NCBI GenBank assembly: GCA_028290545.1
Contig: JAQGJP010000099.1
Location: 1 to 64,000 of the forward strand
Source of the DNA: Rhizobium sp.
GTDB taxonomy: Bacteria > Pseudomonadota > Alphaproteobacteria > Rhizobiales > Rhizobiaceae
Direction: 5' to 3'
DNA: 64,000 nt
The notes below the pieces were generated by a model. It was not told the DNA's origin. It did no database searches and saw nothing but the letters and a program-made list of their open reading frames with translations. Made by a program: the position numbers and the translations under genes. This document shows, piece after piece, positions 7,732-18,151 of the stretch (its first letter is position 1; the number at the start of each line of letters is the position of its first letter).

Positions 7732-9024
7732 ATGTTGTCAAACAGGCTGTCAATCTGGCTGGGCGCCAGGAATATCCACTATGGCTGGGTTGTGGCGGCG
7801 ACCACGTTCCTGACAATGCTGGCAACGGCGGGGGCCATGGGGTCAGCCGGCGTGCTGATCGAGCCGCTGCAGAAAGAGTTCGGTTGGTCGACCGCCAGCA
7901 TTTCCAGCGCCATGGCGGTTCGTCTTGCGCTTTTCGGATTGCTTGGTCCGTTCGCTGCGGCATTCATGAACCAGTTCGGTATCCGCAATGTCGTGATGAC
8001 GGCGCTGGCGCTGATTGCGGTGGGCATTGTCGGATCATTCTTCATGACCGAGCTCTGGCACCTGCTGCTGTTCTGGGGCGTGATCATCGGCGTCGGAACC
8101 GGCGTGACCGCCCTTGTGCTTGGGGCGACGGTGGCAACGCGCTGGTTTTCCGCGCGCCGGGGCGTGGTCGTGGCGTTGATGACGGTCAGCAACGCGACCG
8201 GACAGCTGGTTTTCCTGCCCTTGATGGCTTATCTCACCGAAGTCGTCGGCTGGCGCATGGCGCTCGTGGTCATCGTGGCGGTCATCATCGGCGCCATGCT
8301 GCTGGTGCTTGCGCTGATGCGCGATTATCCGGCGGAGCTAGGCCTGCCGGCCTATGGCGACCATACCGTGGTGCCGGTGCCGCCTCGTGACAAAAGGCTG
8401 GGCGAATTGCTGGTGCTGCCGGTCAAGGCGCTTTACGAGCTGCGAGCAAGCGCGACCTTCTGGGTGCTGTTCTTCACGTTCTTCGTCTGCGGGCTCAGCA
8501 CCAACGGGTTGATCCAGACGCACTGGATCTCGATCTGCGGCGATTTTAACATCAATGCCGTTAATGCCGCCGGCATGTTGGCGATGGTTGGAATATTCGA
8601 TTTCGCCGGGACGCTGTTGGCCGGCTGGCTGTCCGACCGCTACGACAATCGCTGGTTGCTCTTCTGGTTCTATGGTTTGCGCGGCTTGTCGTTGATCTAT
8701 CTGTCGATCTCCGGCTTCGGCATCGCGGAGCTGACACTGTTTGCAGTGTTCTACGGACTCGACTGGGTGGCGACGGTTCCGCCGACCGTGAAGCTGTCGG
8801 CTGAAAAGTTCGGCCGTGAAAAGGCCAATATCGTGTTCGGCTGGATCTTCGCCGGCCATCAGCTGGGCGCCGCGACGGCGGCTTTCGGCGCCGGCACGCT
8901 CAGGACGGACTATGCATCCTACATGCCGGCGCTGCAGATCGCCGGCGGCATGTGCCTGGTGGCCGCGCTCTCGGTCCTGTTTCTCGCCAGGCCCAGGAGC
9001 AGGGCGATCCCCGCGGCGGCATGA
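7732..9024 (+). CDS. MFS transporter
   Basis: A 430-residue major facilitator with about twelve hydrophobic segments in two halves, separated by a cytosolic loop near residues 205-225 (DHTVVPVPPRDKRLGELL). A typical intracellular loop motif (GWLSDRYDNRW) appears in the second half. The N-terminal half (YGWVVAATTFLTMLATAG, WSTASISSAMAVRL) resembles the monocarboxylate/oxalate-formate branch, but the substrate is not assignable. It lies under MarR control by position and operator, so an efflux or uptake role linked to the MarR ligand is likely. It ends 4 bp from cheB, which converges. Confidence 0.85.
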   Translation: MLSNRLSIWLGARNIHYGWVVAATTFLTMLATAGAMGSAGVLIEPLQKEFGWSTASISSAMAVRLALFGLLGPFAAAFMNQFGIRNVVMTALALIAVGIVGSFFMTELWHLLLFWGVIIGVGTGVTALVLGATVATRWFSARRGVVVALMTVSNATGQLVFLPLMAYLTEVVGWRMALVVIVAVIIGAMLLVLALMRDYPAELGLPAYGDHTVVPVPPRDKRLGELLVLPVKALYELRASATFWVLFFTFFVCGLSTNGLIQTHWISICGDFNINAVNAAGMLAMVGIFDFAGTLLAGWLSDRYDNRWLLFWFYGLRGLSLIYLSISGFGIAELTLFAVFYGLDWVATVPPTVKLSAEKFGREKANIVFGWIFAGHQLGAATAAFGAGTLRTDYASYMPALQIAGGMCLVAALSVLFLARPRSRAIPAAA

Positions 9025-9028
9025 CCGG

Positions 9029-10123
9029 TCAAAATCTGTTCTGCGCGGCCATGATCTCGCGGGCAATGTGATCGAGGGCAGAGATGCGATCGACGCCGCC
9101 GCGCGCGATCGCTTCTTTCGGCATTCCGAAGACGACGGATGTTGCCTCGTCCTGCGCCACCGTGAAGGCGCCGGCCGTGTGCATCTCCTCCATGCCACGG
9201 GCGCCATCGTCGCCCATTCCGGTCATGATCACGCCCATGGCATTGGCGCCGGCGACGCGCGCCGCCGAACGAAACAACACATCGACCGATGGCCGGTGGC
9301 GTGAAACCAGCGGGCCGTTGCGGACGGAGACATGATAGCGGGCGCCGCGTCTTTCCAGCAGCGTATGCAGTCCTCCGGGCGCGATCAGCACATGGCCGCG
9401 CAGGACGGGATCGCCATCGGCGGCCTCCTTGATCTCGACTTCACAGAGGGTGTTGAGCCGGCTGGCGAAAGCGGCGGTGAACTTCTCCGGCATATGCTGG
9501 ACGATCACCATGCCCGGTGCGTTGGCGGGAAGCTTCTCGAGCATTTCCCTGAGCGCCTCCGTGCCGCCGGTGGATGCCCCGACGCAGACAACCATTTCCG
9601 TCGTCTTCGCCATGGCGCGGCCGCTGGGTGGCGGCAAGACCGCGTCCGCTGTCAGTTTTTCCTGCGGGTCCATCGGCTGGGCGGCGGCGAGCATCCGGTT
9701 GCGCCGATGGTTTCCCAGGCGCGCCTTGGCTGCGGCCTTGACCACGTGGCGGATGTCGTCGCCAATTTCCGCAAGATGATCCGCAGCGCCGATCTTTGGC
9801 TTGAGGATCACATCCACGGCACCTGCTTCCAGCGCTTGCAGAAGCGTCTCCGAACCGGCTTCGGTCAGAGACGAGCACATCACCACCGGGATCGGATGCT
9901 GGCTCATCAATTTACGGAGGAAGGTGATGCCGTCCATCTGCGGCATTTCCACATCCAGTGTGATCACATCCGGGATCTCGTCACGAATGCGCTTGGCGGC
10001 GATGAACGGATCGGAAGCCGATCCGATTACCTCAATTTCGGGATCCTGTTCCAGCACCCGCGTCAGGGTCTGGCGAACGCTCGCCGAGTCATCGACGATT
10101 AGCACTCGCACCTTTTTGATCAT
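9029..10123 (-). CDS. cheB: Chemotaxis methylesterase/deamidase CheB
   Basis: A 364-residue two-domain response regulator. The receiver domain (1-125) has DD at 11-12, phosphoacceptor D57 (TLDVEMP) and the switch Lys in ILKPK. A linker follows. The CheB esterase domain (about 175-362) has catalytic Ser184 in GASTGG, His210 in VQHMPEKF and an Asp in TGMGDDG (305-306). It removes methyl groups from receptor glutamates when phosphorylated by CheA, providing adaptation. It is the last gene of the che operon, 6 bp after cheR. There is no obvious terminator before the convergent MFS gene. Confidence 0.97.
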   Translation of the reverse strand: MIKKVRVLIVDDSASVRQTLTRVLEQDPEIEVIGSASDPFIAAKRIRDEIPDVITLDVEMPQMDGITFLRKLMSQHPIPVVMCSSLTEAGSETLLQALEAGAVDVILKPKIGAADHLAEIGDDIRHVVKAAAKARLGNHRRNRMLAAAQPMDPQEKLTADAVLPPPSGRAMAKTTEMVVCVGASTGGTEALREMLEKLPANAPGMVIVQHMPEKFTAAFASRLNTLCEVEIKEAADGDPVLRGHVLIAPGGLHTLLERRGARYHVSVRNGPLVSRHRPSVDVLFRSAARVAGANAMGVIMTGMGDDGARGMEEMHTAGAFTVAQDEATSVVFGMPKEAIARGGVDRISALDHIAREIMAAQNRF

Positions 10124-10129
10124 GTAATC

Positions 10130-10984
10130 CTATGCCTTCTGGAAGACGGTGTTTGCCACGGTTTTAAGCGGAAGGTTGAAGCCGGCGACGGATTCAGAAT
10201 GGCCGATGAAGAGGTAGCCGCCCGGCGCAAGGCATTCGCAGAGCCGCGCTAATACGCCAGCCTGCGTTTCCTTGTCGAAATAGATCATGACGTTGCGGCA
10301 GAAAATGAGATGAACAGGATCGCCGATGCCATATTTCTCGTCCATCAGGTTCATCCGTGCAAAGGCGACCTTGGAACGCAGCCGCGGCGCGATGCGTACC
10401 TCGCGCCGGTCCTTGGCGAGGGCGCGCATGATGTAACGCTGGCGAAGATCAGGAGGAACCGGCTCGACCAGTTCAATCGGATAAATGCCGCGCTGGGCCG
10501 AACTGAGGACTTCGGTGCTCAGGTCCGTGGCCAGGATGGAATAGTTGATGCCGGACCATTGTGCGGCGAATTCCTCAAGCACGATCGCCATCGTATAGGG
10601 CTCGGCACCCGTCGAGCAGGCAGAGCTCCATGCCCTGACACTGCGCACACCACGCTGGGCGAGGTCAGGCAAAGCGTACTTGCTCATGTAGGTGAAATGA
10701 TTTGGTTCGCGAAAGAAGTCGGTCTTGTTGGTCGTGACCGCATCGATCAGATAAATTGTTTCGTGTTCGAGCCCACCTTCCTTGAAAAGGTAGTCGCAAT
10801 AGCTCTCGAAAGTCGACTTTCCAGTCGCCCTCAGACGCCGGCGGAGGCGTCCTTCGAGCATGGTCAGCTTGGTCGATGGCATCTTGATGCCGCTATATTC
10901 ATAGATAAACTTTGCAAGGCGGTCGAAATTGCGCTTGCTGATGCCGTCGTGGGTCGACGGTGCGATACGGGCGGAAGACGACAT
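10130..10984 (-). CDS. cheR: Chemotaxis methyltransferase CheR
   Basis: A 284-residue SAM-dependent methyltransferase that methylates receptor glutamates. The N-terminal helical domain (KRNFDRLAKFIYEYSGIKM, then EGRLRRRLRATG) is followed by the catalytic domain. That domain has the SAM-binding phrase WSSACSTGAEPYTMAI, ATDLSTEVLSSAQRGIY and IFCRNVMIYFDKETQ. It sits between cheW and cheB in the operon, so all adaptation genes are at its 3' end. The length is normal. Confidence 0.97.
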   Translation of the reverse strand: MSSSARIAPSTHDGISKRNFDRLAKFIYEYSGIKMPSTKLTMLEGRLRRRLRATGKSTFESYCDYLFKEGGLEHETIYLIDAVTTNKTDFFREPNHFTYMSKYALPDLAQRGVRSVRAWSSACSTGAEPYTMAIVLEEFAAQWSGINYSILATDLSTEVLSSAQRGIYPIELVEPVPPDLRQRYIMRALAKDRREVRIAPRLRSKVAFARMNLMDEKYGIGDPVHLIFCRNVMIYFDKETQAGVLARLCECLAPGGYLFIGHSESVAGFNLPLKTVANTVFQKA

Positions 10985-11012
10985 ACGCTAAACTCCATGT
11001 CATTCTCGATAC

Positions 11013-11498
11013 TTAGGCGGCGACGTCCCTTGGTGTAATCGCCACCGTATCGTCGGCGGAGAGCAGCCGGGCGAGATCGATGATCACCACAAATCCGGTG
11101 TCGCGGCGAACGACGCCGGAGATATAATCCGATCGCCATTTGATGCCGATGTCGGGCGCTTGTTCGATCTGGTCCTGGCGGAAAGGCGTAACCTCGAACA
11201 CACGGTCGGCCACCAGTCCCAGGCTCAGCAGGCGGTCCGCCATCGGAATATCGAGAACGAGGACACGTGTATGCGGCGTCGGCACTGTCTTCGAGAGGCC
11301 GAGCTTCAGCCGGAGATCGATGGTCGGCACCCCTTGCCCCCGCACATTGCGGAGGCCGAGGAGATAATCGGGACCATTGGGAATCTTGAAGGCTTCCTCG
11401 TAATCGAGGATCTCGCGAACGACCTCGACCGTCACGGCGAAGACTTCCTCGCCGAGGCTGAAGGTGACGAATTGCGCTTCGCTGGAGGATATTGCCAT
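11013..11498 (-). CDS. cheW: Coupling protein CheW (second copy)
   Basis: A 161-residue single CheW domain that links receptors to CheA. Recognisable parts are FVTFSLGEEVFAVTVEVVREILDY, LGLRNVRGQGVPTIDLRLKLGL and the C-terminal VVRRDTGFVVIIDLARLL. It starts 2 nt after the stop codon of the 7-HAMP receptor. The operon has another cheW next to cheA, so the two may serve different receptors. The two proteins are clearly divergent in sequence. Confidence 0.95.
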   Translation of the reverse strand: MAISSSEAQFVTFSLGEEVFAVTVEVVREILDYEEAFKIPNGPDYLLGLRNVRGQGVPTIDLRLKLGLSKTVPTPHTRVLVLDIPMADRLLSLGLVADRVFEVTPFRQDQIEQAPDIGIKWRSDYISGVVRRDTGFVVIIDLARLLSADDTVAITPRDVAA

Positions 11499-11500
11499 GA

Positions 11501-13888
11501 TTATGCGCTTTCCCTGAAGTCGGCATCGCCCGAGTCGGGGCCGCCGTGGTTGAGATCGAGAGCGAAGCCCTTCACGCGGGCTTGCTGCTGGGCAACGGTG
11601 TTCGTCGGGGCCGCCTTGCGCGCCGGCTGGGCGAATGTGTTGGCCGAACGCTGCTGGGGCTTTGCTGTCTGATTGTGCACCGGCTTTGCAGTCGATGCAT
11701 CCACCTTGAAGAAGGCGATCGAGGTCTGCAGTTCCTCGGACTGGGTGGCGAGCTCTTCCGAGGTTGCGGCCATTTCTTCCGAAGCAGACGAGTTCTGCTG
11801 CGTCACCTTATCGAGCTGCTGGATCGCCTCGTTGATCTGGCTGGCGCCGATATCCTGTTCGCGGCAGGCAGCGGTGATTTCAGACACCAGTTCGGCGGTC
11901 TTGCGGATATCCGGCACCAGACGTGCAAGCATGTCGCCGGCTTCCTGGGCGGCCTGCACCGTTTCGCTCGACATCGCACCGATTTCGGCGGCAGCGGACT
12001 GGCTGCGTTCGGCGAGCTTGCGGACTTCGGATGCGACGACGGCAAAACCCTTGCCATGTTCGCCGGCACGGGCCGCTTCGACGGCGGCGTTCAGGGCGAG
12101 AAGGTCGGTCTGGCGGGCGATTTCCTGGACGATCGAGATCTTCTGGGCAATCGTCCGCATGGCGGCGACGGCGCGATTGACAGCTTCGCCGCTGGCTTCG
12201 GCATCCTTCGATGATTGACGGGCAATCTTCTCGGTCTGGGCAGCGTTGTCGGCATTCTGCTTGATATTGGCGGCCATTTCCTCCATGGCGGCAGAAGCTT
12301 CCTCTGCGGCAGAGGCCTGTTCGGTGGCGCCCTGCGAAACCTGTTCGGAACTCGCGGACAGTTCCTGGCTACCAGCGGAAACATTGTACGACGCAGCCAT
12401 GGCATCGCCGACCACACCGCGCAGGCGTTCGACCATGCTTTCCAGCGACAGACCGAGCGTGTCCTTGTCGGATAGCGGCTTCGGCGTATTCGTTAAATCG
12501 CCGCCGGAGATCTTGTCGGCCACGGAGGCCGTCGTCCGCAGGTTCCGCACCATGCTCTCAAGTGCGATACCGAGCGTATCCTTGTCGGAAAGCGGTTTTG
12601 GCATCACGCTCAAATCGCCCTTGGCGATCTGGTTGGCAAGTGCCGCCATGCTGCCAAGATTGGCCACCATGCCTTCGAGTGAAATTCCAAGCGTGTCTTT
12701 GTCCGACAATGGCTTGGGCTGGACGCTCAAATTACCCTTGGCGATCTGGTCGGCGATCTCGGCCGTCTTGCGCAGGTTCGTGACCATGGCTTCCAGCGCG
12801 ATACCAAGCGTATCCTTGTCCGACAATGGCTTGGGCTGTGCGGTCAGATCACCCCTGGCGATCTGGTCGGCAACGGAGGCCGTATTGCGCAGGTTGACGA
12901 CCATGCTCTCAAGCGCGATGCCGAGCGTATCCTTGTTCGACAATGGCTTTGGCTGTGTAGTCAGATCGCCCCTGGCGATCTGATCGGCAATGCCTGCTGT
13001 GGCGCGAAGATTGGACAGCATGTTCTGCATTGCGAAGCCGAGCGTGTCCTTGTCAGAGAGCGGCCTGGCTTCGACAGCGAGGTCGCCGGCGGCGATGCGG
13101 CTCGCTACTCCAGCAGTGTTGCGAAGATTGGCGGTCATAATGTTCATGGTGGCGACGAGATCCTTGATCTCGTCATTGGACTTGATCACGATCGTCTGAT
13201 CGAGATCGCCGACAGCCACGGCGTCGGCAGCAGCGCGAACCTTTGCCAGGCCGCGAATGATATTGATCGCAATCCAGAGAGCAGCGGCGATGGAAAGCAC
13301 CACGCCTGCGCCGGCGATGAACATAAGCATGCTATATGTGCTTCGGAAGGCGGCGTCCGAGGCGTTGTCCCCGGCACTGATCGACGCACGTGTGAGCTTT
13401 GCAAGTCCCTCTGTGAGATTGTCCAGCTTGTCGGAGGCAACGTTCCCATCCGTCTGGTTGACCTCGATCGCCTTGTCCCTCTGACCTGTCGTGGCCAATT
13501 GGCGTATCTTGTCGTTCAACAGCGCATAGCTGCTCCAGAATTCATGGATCGCCTGCCAATTTTGCTTGAATTCCTCAGGCGTGTCTTCTTCGCCATTCTT
13601 CAACGCATCCTCGAAAGCCTGGCGTTGTGCAGCGATGGCGTCCACCGCAAGCTTTGTCCTTTCGGGTGTCGACGCTAGAAGAAGATCGCTTTCAGCCAGG
13701 TTCAAAGAGTCGAAAGCGCGGGCCAGATTGGATGCATAGCCGTCCTGGCGCACCGGACCGGTCAGGAGAGCGTCTTGCATCGACGCCACAAGGGCCACGC
13801 CTCTCATACCAAAACCGGCGCAACCCAGGGTCACGGCAATCAGAAGCCCGAAGGCGATGGTCAATTTAACCTTTATCGTGAAGCGCAT
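11501..13888 (-). CDS. Chemoreceptor with seven consecutive HAMP units
   Basis: A 795-residue receptor. TM1 is about 10-33, a helical-bundle periplasmic ligand domain lies at 35-185, and TM2 is about 187-211. HAMP 1 (217-256, ending MTANLR) is followed by six 39-residue HAMP-like units at 257-490, each with the pattern AxxIAxGDL...[10 protein letters not shown]...MVxNLR. The MCP signalling hairpin has the tip [20 protein letters not shown], then a Gln/Pro-rich linker and a C-tail ending DADFRESA that the other three operon receptors share. The poly-HAMP stack is unusually long. The ligand is unknown. SD GGGGAATATGAC precedes the ATG. Confidence 0.95.
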   Translation of the reverse strand: MRFTIKVKLTIAFGLLIAVTLGCAGFGMRGVALVASMQDALLTGPVRQDGYASNLARAFDSLNLAESDLLLASTPERTKLAVDAIAAQRQAFEDALKNGEEDTPEEFKQNWQAIHEFWSSYALLNDKIRQLATTGQRDKAIEVNQTDGNVASDKLDNLTEGLAKLTRASISAGDNASDAAFRSTYSMLMFIAGAGVVLSIAAALWIAINIIRGLAKVRAAADAVAVGDLDQTIVIKSNDEIKDLVATMNIMTANLRNTAGVASRIAAGDLAVEARPLSDKDTLGFAMQNMLSNLRATAGIADQIARGDLTTQPKPLSNKDTLGIALESMVVNLRNTASVADQIARGDLTAQPKPLSDKDTLGIALEAMVTNLRKTAEIADQIAKGNLSVQPKPLSDKDTLGISLEGMVANLGSMAALANQIAKGDLSVMPKPLSDKDTLGIALESMVRNLRTTASVADKISGGDLTNTPKPLSDKDTLGLSLESMVERLRGVVGDAMAASYNVSAGSQELSASSEQVSQGATEQASAAEEASAAMEEMAANIKQNADNAAQTEKIARQSSKDAEASGEAVNRAVAAMRTIAQKISIVQEIARQTDLLALNAAVEAARAGEHGKGFAVVASEVRKLAERSQSAAAEIGAMSSETVQAAQEAGDMLARLVPDIRKTAELVSEITAACREQDIGASQINEAIQQLDKVTQQNSSASEEMAATSEELATQSEELQTSIAFFKVDASTAKPVHNQTAKPQQRSANTFAQPARKAAPTNTVAQQQARVKGFALDLNHGGPDSGDADFRESA
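12419..13120 (-). repeat. Six tandem 117-bp coding repeats (HAMP units 2-7)
   Basis: Residues 257-490 of the receptor are six in-frame units of exactly 39 codons (257-295, 296-334, 335-373, 374-412, 413-451, 452-490). The DNA is strongly conserved around the GGCTT...GGACAAGG stretch encoding [10 protein letters not shown]. Equal unit length and high similarity indicate expansion by recombination between units. Confidence 0.93.
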
Positions 13889-13961
13889 GTCATATTCCCC
13901 TCGGATAAGACAAATCTAGATGTAATGACCATCGCAATCGGATGGTCGGTTGAAGACATGC

Positions 13962-14000
13962 CTGGCAAGGAGGGTGGGCGATCACATTCACGTTCCCCGG
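13962..14000 (-). promoter_or_regulatory. Conserved leader box before the 7-HAMP receptor
   Basis: A 39-bp segment with the exact 17-bp core GGCGATCACATTCACGT, placed 74-112 bp before the receptor start codon. The same box occurs at 18021-18059 before the 3-HAMP receptor at nearly the same distance. It is a duplicated upstream region that may carry a promoter or a binding site. Confidence 0.55.
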
Positions 14001-14059
14001 TCGTCGGACAATTCATGCTCACTCGCCGATGCCTACATGCATCGGAGCAGATACCTGCA

Positions 14060-14083
14060 GCCGGGGCGGATCAAGGCCCCGGC
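14060..14083 (-). terminator. Hairpin after the 2-HAMP receptor gene
   Basis: GCCGGGGC and GCCCCGGC pair over an 8-nt loop just after the receptor stop codon (14099). No T-run follows on the minus strand. It probably acts as an RNA-stabilising or attenuating structure inside the operon. An equivalent hairpin is at 18113-18134. Confidence 0.5.
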
Positions 14084-14098
14084 GTAGCTGTCGATAGA

Positions 14099-15904
14099 TC
14101 AGGCGCTTTCCCTGAAATCGGCATCGCCCGAGTCGGGGCCGCCATGGTTGAGGTCGAGAGCAAAGCCCTTCACGCGCGCCTGCTGCTGGGCAACGGTATT
14201 CGTCGGGGCCGCCTTGCGCGCCGGCTGGGCGAATGTGTTAACCGGGCGCTGCTGCGGCTTTGCGGCCTGTTTCTGGACCGGCTTTCCAGTCGACGTGTCG
14301 ACCTTGAAGAAGGCGATCGATGTCTGCAGCTCTTCGGATTGTGCGGCCAGTTCCTCGGAGGTCGCGGCCATTTCTTCCGAAGCGGACGAGTTCTGCTGCG
14401 TCACCTTGTCGAGCTGCTGGATCGCCTCGTTGATCTGGGAAGCGCCGATATCCTGCTCGCGGCAGGCGGCGGTGATCTCAGACACCAGTTCGGCGGTCTT
14501 GCGGATATCCGGCACCAGGCGGGCGAGCATGTCGCCGGCTTCCTGGGCGGCTTGAACCGTGTCGCTCGACATAGCACCGATTTCGGCGGCAGCGGACTGG
14601 CTGCGTTCGGCGAGCTTGCGGACTTCGGAGGCAACGACCGCAAAGCCCTTGCCATGTTCGCCGGCACGTGCCGCTTCGACGGCGGCGTTCAGGGCGAGCA
14701 GGTCGGTCTGGCGGGCGATTTCCTGGACGATCGAGATCTTCTGGGCAATCGTCCGCATGGCGGCGACGGCGCGGTTGACAGCCTCGCCGCTGGCCTCGGC
14801 ATCCTTCGATGATTGACGGGCAATCTTCTCGGTCTGGGCCGCGTTGTCGGCATTCTGCTTGATATTGGCGGCCATTTCCTCCATGGCGGCAGAGGCTTCC
14901 TCTGCGGCAGAGGCCTGTTCGGTGGCGCCCTGCGAAACCTGTTCGGAACTCGCGGACAGTTCCTGGCTGCCGGAGGAAACGTTGTGCGAGGCCGTGAGTG
15001 CATCGGAGACCACGCCGCGCAGTCGCTCGACCATGCTTTCAAGCGCGATACCAAGTGTGTCCTTGTCGGACAGCGGCTTGGGCGCGACGGTCAGATTGCC
15101 GTTCGAAATCTGGTCGGCGATATTCGCGGTATTTCGGAGATTTGCGGTCATGACATTGATTGTATCGACCAGATCCTTGATCTCGTCATTGGTTTTGATC
15201 GCGATATCCTGATCGAGATCGCCGATGGCCACCGCATCGACGGCGGTTTTGATCTTGCGGAGACCGGAGCTGATGCTCAATGCAATCCAGAGAGCGCAGA
15301 TCAGTCCTAATGCCAAGGCCAGACCCGATATACCGACGATGATATTCCGTGTGTTGGAATAGAGATCGCTCGTTAGGCGTTCAGCGTCCTTCATCTGGTT
15401 CTTGTTGGCCTGCTTGCGCGTCTCGATCAACTCATCGATCTTGTCCATGATGGCGCGGCCATCAGTGGTTGCCACACGGACAGCTTCGGCCGTGTTGCCG
15501 GCCTTCGCCATCGTGCGTATCTCGTCATCGATTTTGAACAGCGATTGCGATTGCTCCTCAACGGCCTTCCAGCCCTGCTTGCCGGCCTCAGTCGATGCTG
15601 CTGCCTGCAGCCATTTCACTGTATCGTTGAACTTCTGCTGATTATTGTCGCTCGAAGCGATATATTTGGCGACATCAGCCGCGTTGTTTGCTGTCGCCAG
15701 GTTCATTTGCGCGCGCGCGATGCGCAACTGATAATTACCAAGGTTTTGGGCATTCTCCAGACGGACTGCGGGACCTGAAATCACATCCGAAATGGCCTGG
15801 TTGAGAGTGCCGAGACTATAGAGTCCATATCCGGCGGTCGCGAGCATCAACACGATCAGCAGTCCAAAAGCTCCAGCGAGTTTTGCTTTTATGGTCATGC
15901 GCAT
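14099..15904 (-). CDS. Chemoreceptor with two HAMP units
   Basis: A 601-residue receptor. TM1 is about 10-32 and TM2 about 188-210, flanking a helical periplasmic sensor domain. HAMP 1 (about 218-257) has the same KTNDEIKDL core as its neighbours, and one 39-residue HAMP-like unit follows (258-296). The signalling domain and C-tail are almost identical to those of the 7-HAMP receptor. Only the periplasmic domain differs strongly, so ligand specificity is the diverging part. It is third among the four receptors in transcription order. Confidence 0.95.
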   Translation of the reverse strand: MRMTIKAKLAGAFGLLIVLMLATAGYGLYSLGTLNQAISDVISGPAVRLENAQNLGNYQLRIARAQMNLATANNAADVAKYIASSDNNQQKFNDTVKWLQAAASTEAGKQGWKAVEEQSQSLFKIDDEIRTMAKAGNTAEAVRVATTDGRAIMDKIDELIETRKQANKNQMKDAERLTSDLYSNTRNIIVGISGLALALGLICALWIALSISSGLRKIKTAVDAVAIGDLDQDIAIKTNDEIKDLVDTINVMTANLRNTANIADQISNGNLTVAPKPLSDKDTLGIALESMVERLRGVVSDALTASHNVSSGSQELSASSEQVSQGATEQASAAEEASAAMEEMAANIKQNADNAAQTEKIARQSSKDAEASGEAVNRAVAAMRTIAQKISIVQEIARQTDLLALNAAVEAARAGEHGKGFAVVASEVRKLAERSQSAAAEIGAMSSDTVQAAQEAGDMLARLVPDIRKTAELVSEITAACREQDIGASQINEAIQQLDKVTQQNSSASEEMAATSEELAAQSEELQTSIAFFKVDTSTGKPVQKQAAKPQQRPVNTFAQPARKAAPTNTVAQQQARVKGFALDLNHGGPDSGDADFRESA

Positions 15905-16013
15905 AGCAATTAAGTCCCTTCAATAAAACGGTGCTTCGCGACCGTTGGTTTTATAAATGTCCTGCGCCATTACGCTCGATATGGAAGGCGTGGCGGCCCC
16001 TTACCGCCAGCCC

Positions 16014-17942
16014 TTATGCACTCTCTCTGAAATCGGCATCGCCCGAGTCGGGGCCGCCATGGTTGAGGTCGAGAGCGAAGCCTTTGGCGCGCGCCTGCTG
16101 CTGGGCAACGGTGTTCGTCGGGGCCGCCTTGCGCGCTGGTTGGGCGAATGTGTTGGCCGAACGCTGCTGCGGCTTTGCGGCCTGTTTCTGGACCGGCTTT
16201 CCAGTCGATGTGTCGACCTTGAAGAAGGAGATCGAGGTCTGCAGCTCTTCCGACTGGGCAGCCAGTTCCTCGGAGGTCGCGGCCATTTCTTCCGAAGCAG
16301 ACGAATTCTGCTGGGTCACCTTGTCGAGCTGCTGGATAGCCTCGTTGATCTGGCTGGCGCCGATATCCTGCTCGCGGCAGGCGGCAGTGATTTCAGACAC
16401 CAGTTCGGCGGTCTTGCGGATATCCGGGACCAGGCGGGCGAGCATGTCGCCGGCTTCCTGGGCGGCCTGCACCGTGTCGCTCGACATTGCGCCGATTTCG
16501 GCGGCGGCTGACTGGCTGCGTTCCGCAAGCTTGCGGACTTCGGATGCGACGACCGCAAAACCCTTGCCATGTTCGCCGGCGCGCGCTGCCTCAACAGCCG
16601 CGTTCAGGGCCAGAAGGTCGGTCTGGCGGGCGATTTCCTGAACGATCGAGATCTTCTGGGCAATCGTCCGCATGGCGGCGACGGCGCGGTTGACAGCCTC
16701 GCCGCTGGCTTCGGCATCCTTGGACGACTGACGGGCAATCTTCTCGGTCTGGGCCGCGTTATCGGCATTCTGCTTGATGTTGGCGGCCATCTCTTCCATC
16801 GCAGCAGATGCTTCTTCTGCAGCGGAGGCCTGTTCGGTGGCGCCCTGCGAGACCTGTTCCGAAGAGGCCGAGAGTTCCTGGCTGCCCGAGGAAACATTGT
16901 AGGAGGCAGACAGCGCATCGCCGACCACGCCGCGCAGGCGTTCGACCATGCTTTCCAGCGACAGACCGAGCACGTCCTTGTCGGAGAGTGGCTTCGGCGC
17001 CACGGTCAGGTCGCCATTGGCGATCAGGTCGGCGATCCGGGCTGTATTGCGAAGGTTGGAGACCATGCTCTGCATGGCAAAGCCGAGCGAATCCTTGTCG
17101 GAGAGGGGCTTGGCGTCGACGCTAAGGTCGCCGGCGGCGATCTTGTCGGCCAGAGCGGCGGTGCTGCGGAGATTCGACGTCATCACGCTGACGGTATCGA
17201 TCAGGTCCTTGATCTCGTCATTGGTCTTGACGTCGACCTTCTGGTTGAGATCGCCGATGGAGACCGCGTCGGCGACCATGGCGACCTTCTTCAGGCCGCG
17301 GCTGATGCTGAGCGCGATCCAAAAGGCTATGGCGATAGAGAAGACGAACAGCCCGATCGACATGGCAATCAGCGTGTTGCTCGAATTGGCGTATTGGACG
17401 TTTGTCGCTTCGTCCGTCGCATGCAGATCTTCGAGGATGTGGCCATTCAGTTCGACAATCACCTTGAGAAGGCTGTCGGTTATCTTGGCCCCCTCACCCA
17501 TCGAGATCTTGGCGGCCTGGGCATTGCTCTCGGTGGTGTTCTGGGTGGCGAGAGCGACAATCTGGTCCTGCATCTTCACCCAATCCGGGTAGATTGCCCG
17601 AAAGTCGGCGATCTTTGCCTTGATGAGCGGGTTCTGCTCCCGGTCGAGCCCGGACAACTGCACCTGAATTTCCTTGCGCTGGTTCGCTACGGTTTGTCTA
17701 TAGCCGTTAATCGCACTCGCATCAGTGTTCATGATTGCGTTCTTCTCGGCGCGGATGGAACTCGAAACCGCATCGGAAAGCGCACCGGAGGTCTGCAGGT
17801 TCCTGGCGGGCCCGGCAACAATGTCCGAGATCGCGGAATTAAGTGATGAGAGATTGGTGATGGCGAGCGTTGCCATTGCGACGCACAGAAGAATGATGAA
17901 GCTGAACGCAAGCGCGAGCTTTAGTTTGATTGTGAATCGCAT
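16014..17942 (-). CDS. Chemoreceptor with three HAMP units
   Basis: A 642-residue receptor with TM1 about 10-30 and TM2 about 189-213 around a helical sensor domain of the four-helix-bundle type. HAMP 1 (about 220-259) is followed by units at 260-298 and 299-337, each 39 residues. The signalling hairpin, the linker [18 protein letters not shown] and the C-tail match the other operon receptors nearly word for word. The start codon follows GGGGGACACGAA. The leader carries the box shared with the 7-HAMP gene. Confidence 0.95.
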   Translation of the reverse strand: MRFTIKLKLALAFSFIILLCVAMATLAITNLSSLNSAISDIVAGPARNLQTSGALSDAVSSSIRAEKNAIMNTDASAINGYRQTVANQRKEIQVQLSGLDREQNPLIKAKIADFRAIYPDWVKMQDQIVALATQNTTESNAQAAKISMGEGAKITDSLLKVIVELNGHILEDLHATDEATNVQYANSSNTLIAMSIGLFVFSIAIAFWIALSISRGLKKVAMVADAVSIGDLNQKVDVKTNDEIKDLIDTVSVMTSNLRSTAALADKIAAGDLSVDAKPLSDKDSLGFAMQSMVSNLRNTARIADLIANGDLTVAPKPLSDKDVLGLSLESMVERLRGVVGDALSASYNVSSGSQELSASSEQVSQGATEQASAAEEASAAMEEMAANIKQNADNAAQTEKIARQSSKDAEASGEAVNRAVAAMRTIAQKISIVQEIARQTDLLALNAAVEAARAGEHGKGFAVVASEVRKLAERSQSAAAEIGAMSSDTVQAAQEAGDMLARLVPDIRKTAELVSEITAACREQDIGASQINEAIQQLDKVTQQNSSASEEMAATSEELAAQSEELQTSISFFKVDTSTGKPVQKQAAKPQQRSANTFAQPARKAAPTNTVAQQQARAKGFALDLNHGGPDSGDADFRESA

Positions 17943-18020
17943 TTCGTGTCCCCCGATACTGCAAAATCTAGTTGTGATGGGCCATCCCGCGTCAGGGCGG
18001 CCTCGCTTAAAATGAAGTGT

Positions 18021-18059
18021 CTGGCAATGAGGGGAGGGCGATCACATTCACGTCCCCGG
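18021..18059 (-). promoter_or_regulatory. Conserved leader box before the 3-HAMP receptor
   Basis: This is the second copy of the 39-bp box, with the same 17-bp core GGCGATCACATTCACGT, located 79-117 bp before the start codon at 17942. Downstream of it both leaders also share a CTAGATTT motif and a G-rich ribosome-binding site. Confidence 0.55.
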
Positions 18060-18112
18060 CAGTCTGACATCTCTGCAATACAGCGCCAACGCATACACAC
18101 GTTGGAAGATTG

Positions 18113-18134
18113 CCGGGGCTGCCTTAAGCCCCGG
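18113..18134 (-). terminator. Hairpin after the 1-HAMP receptor gene
   Basis: CCGGGGCT and AGCCCCGG pair perfectly over a 6-nt loop, 18 nt after the receptor stop codon. No T-run follows on the minus strand. It probably tunes the expression of the genes on either side instead of ending the operon. Confidence 0.5.
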
Positions 18135-18151
18135 TTATTGTTTCGGTTAGA

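Noticed and set aside
13775-14812. Long plus-strand frames opposite the receptor genes
   Set aside because: They repeat in the same form across all four receptors because the receptor coding DNA repeats; none has a start signal.
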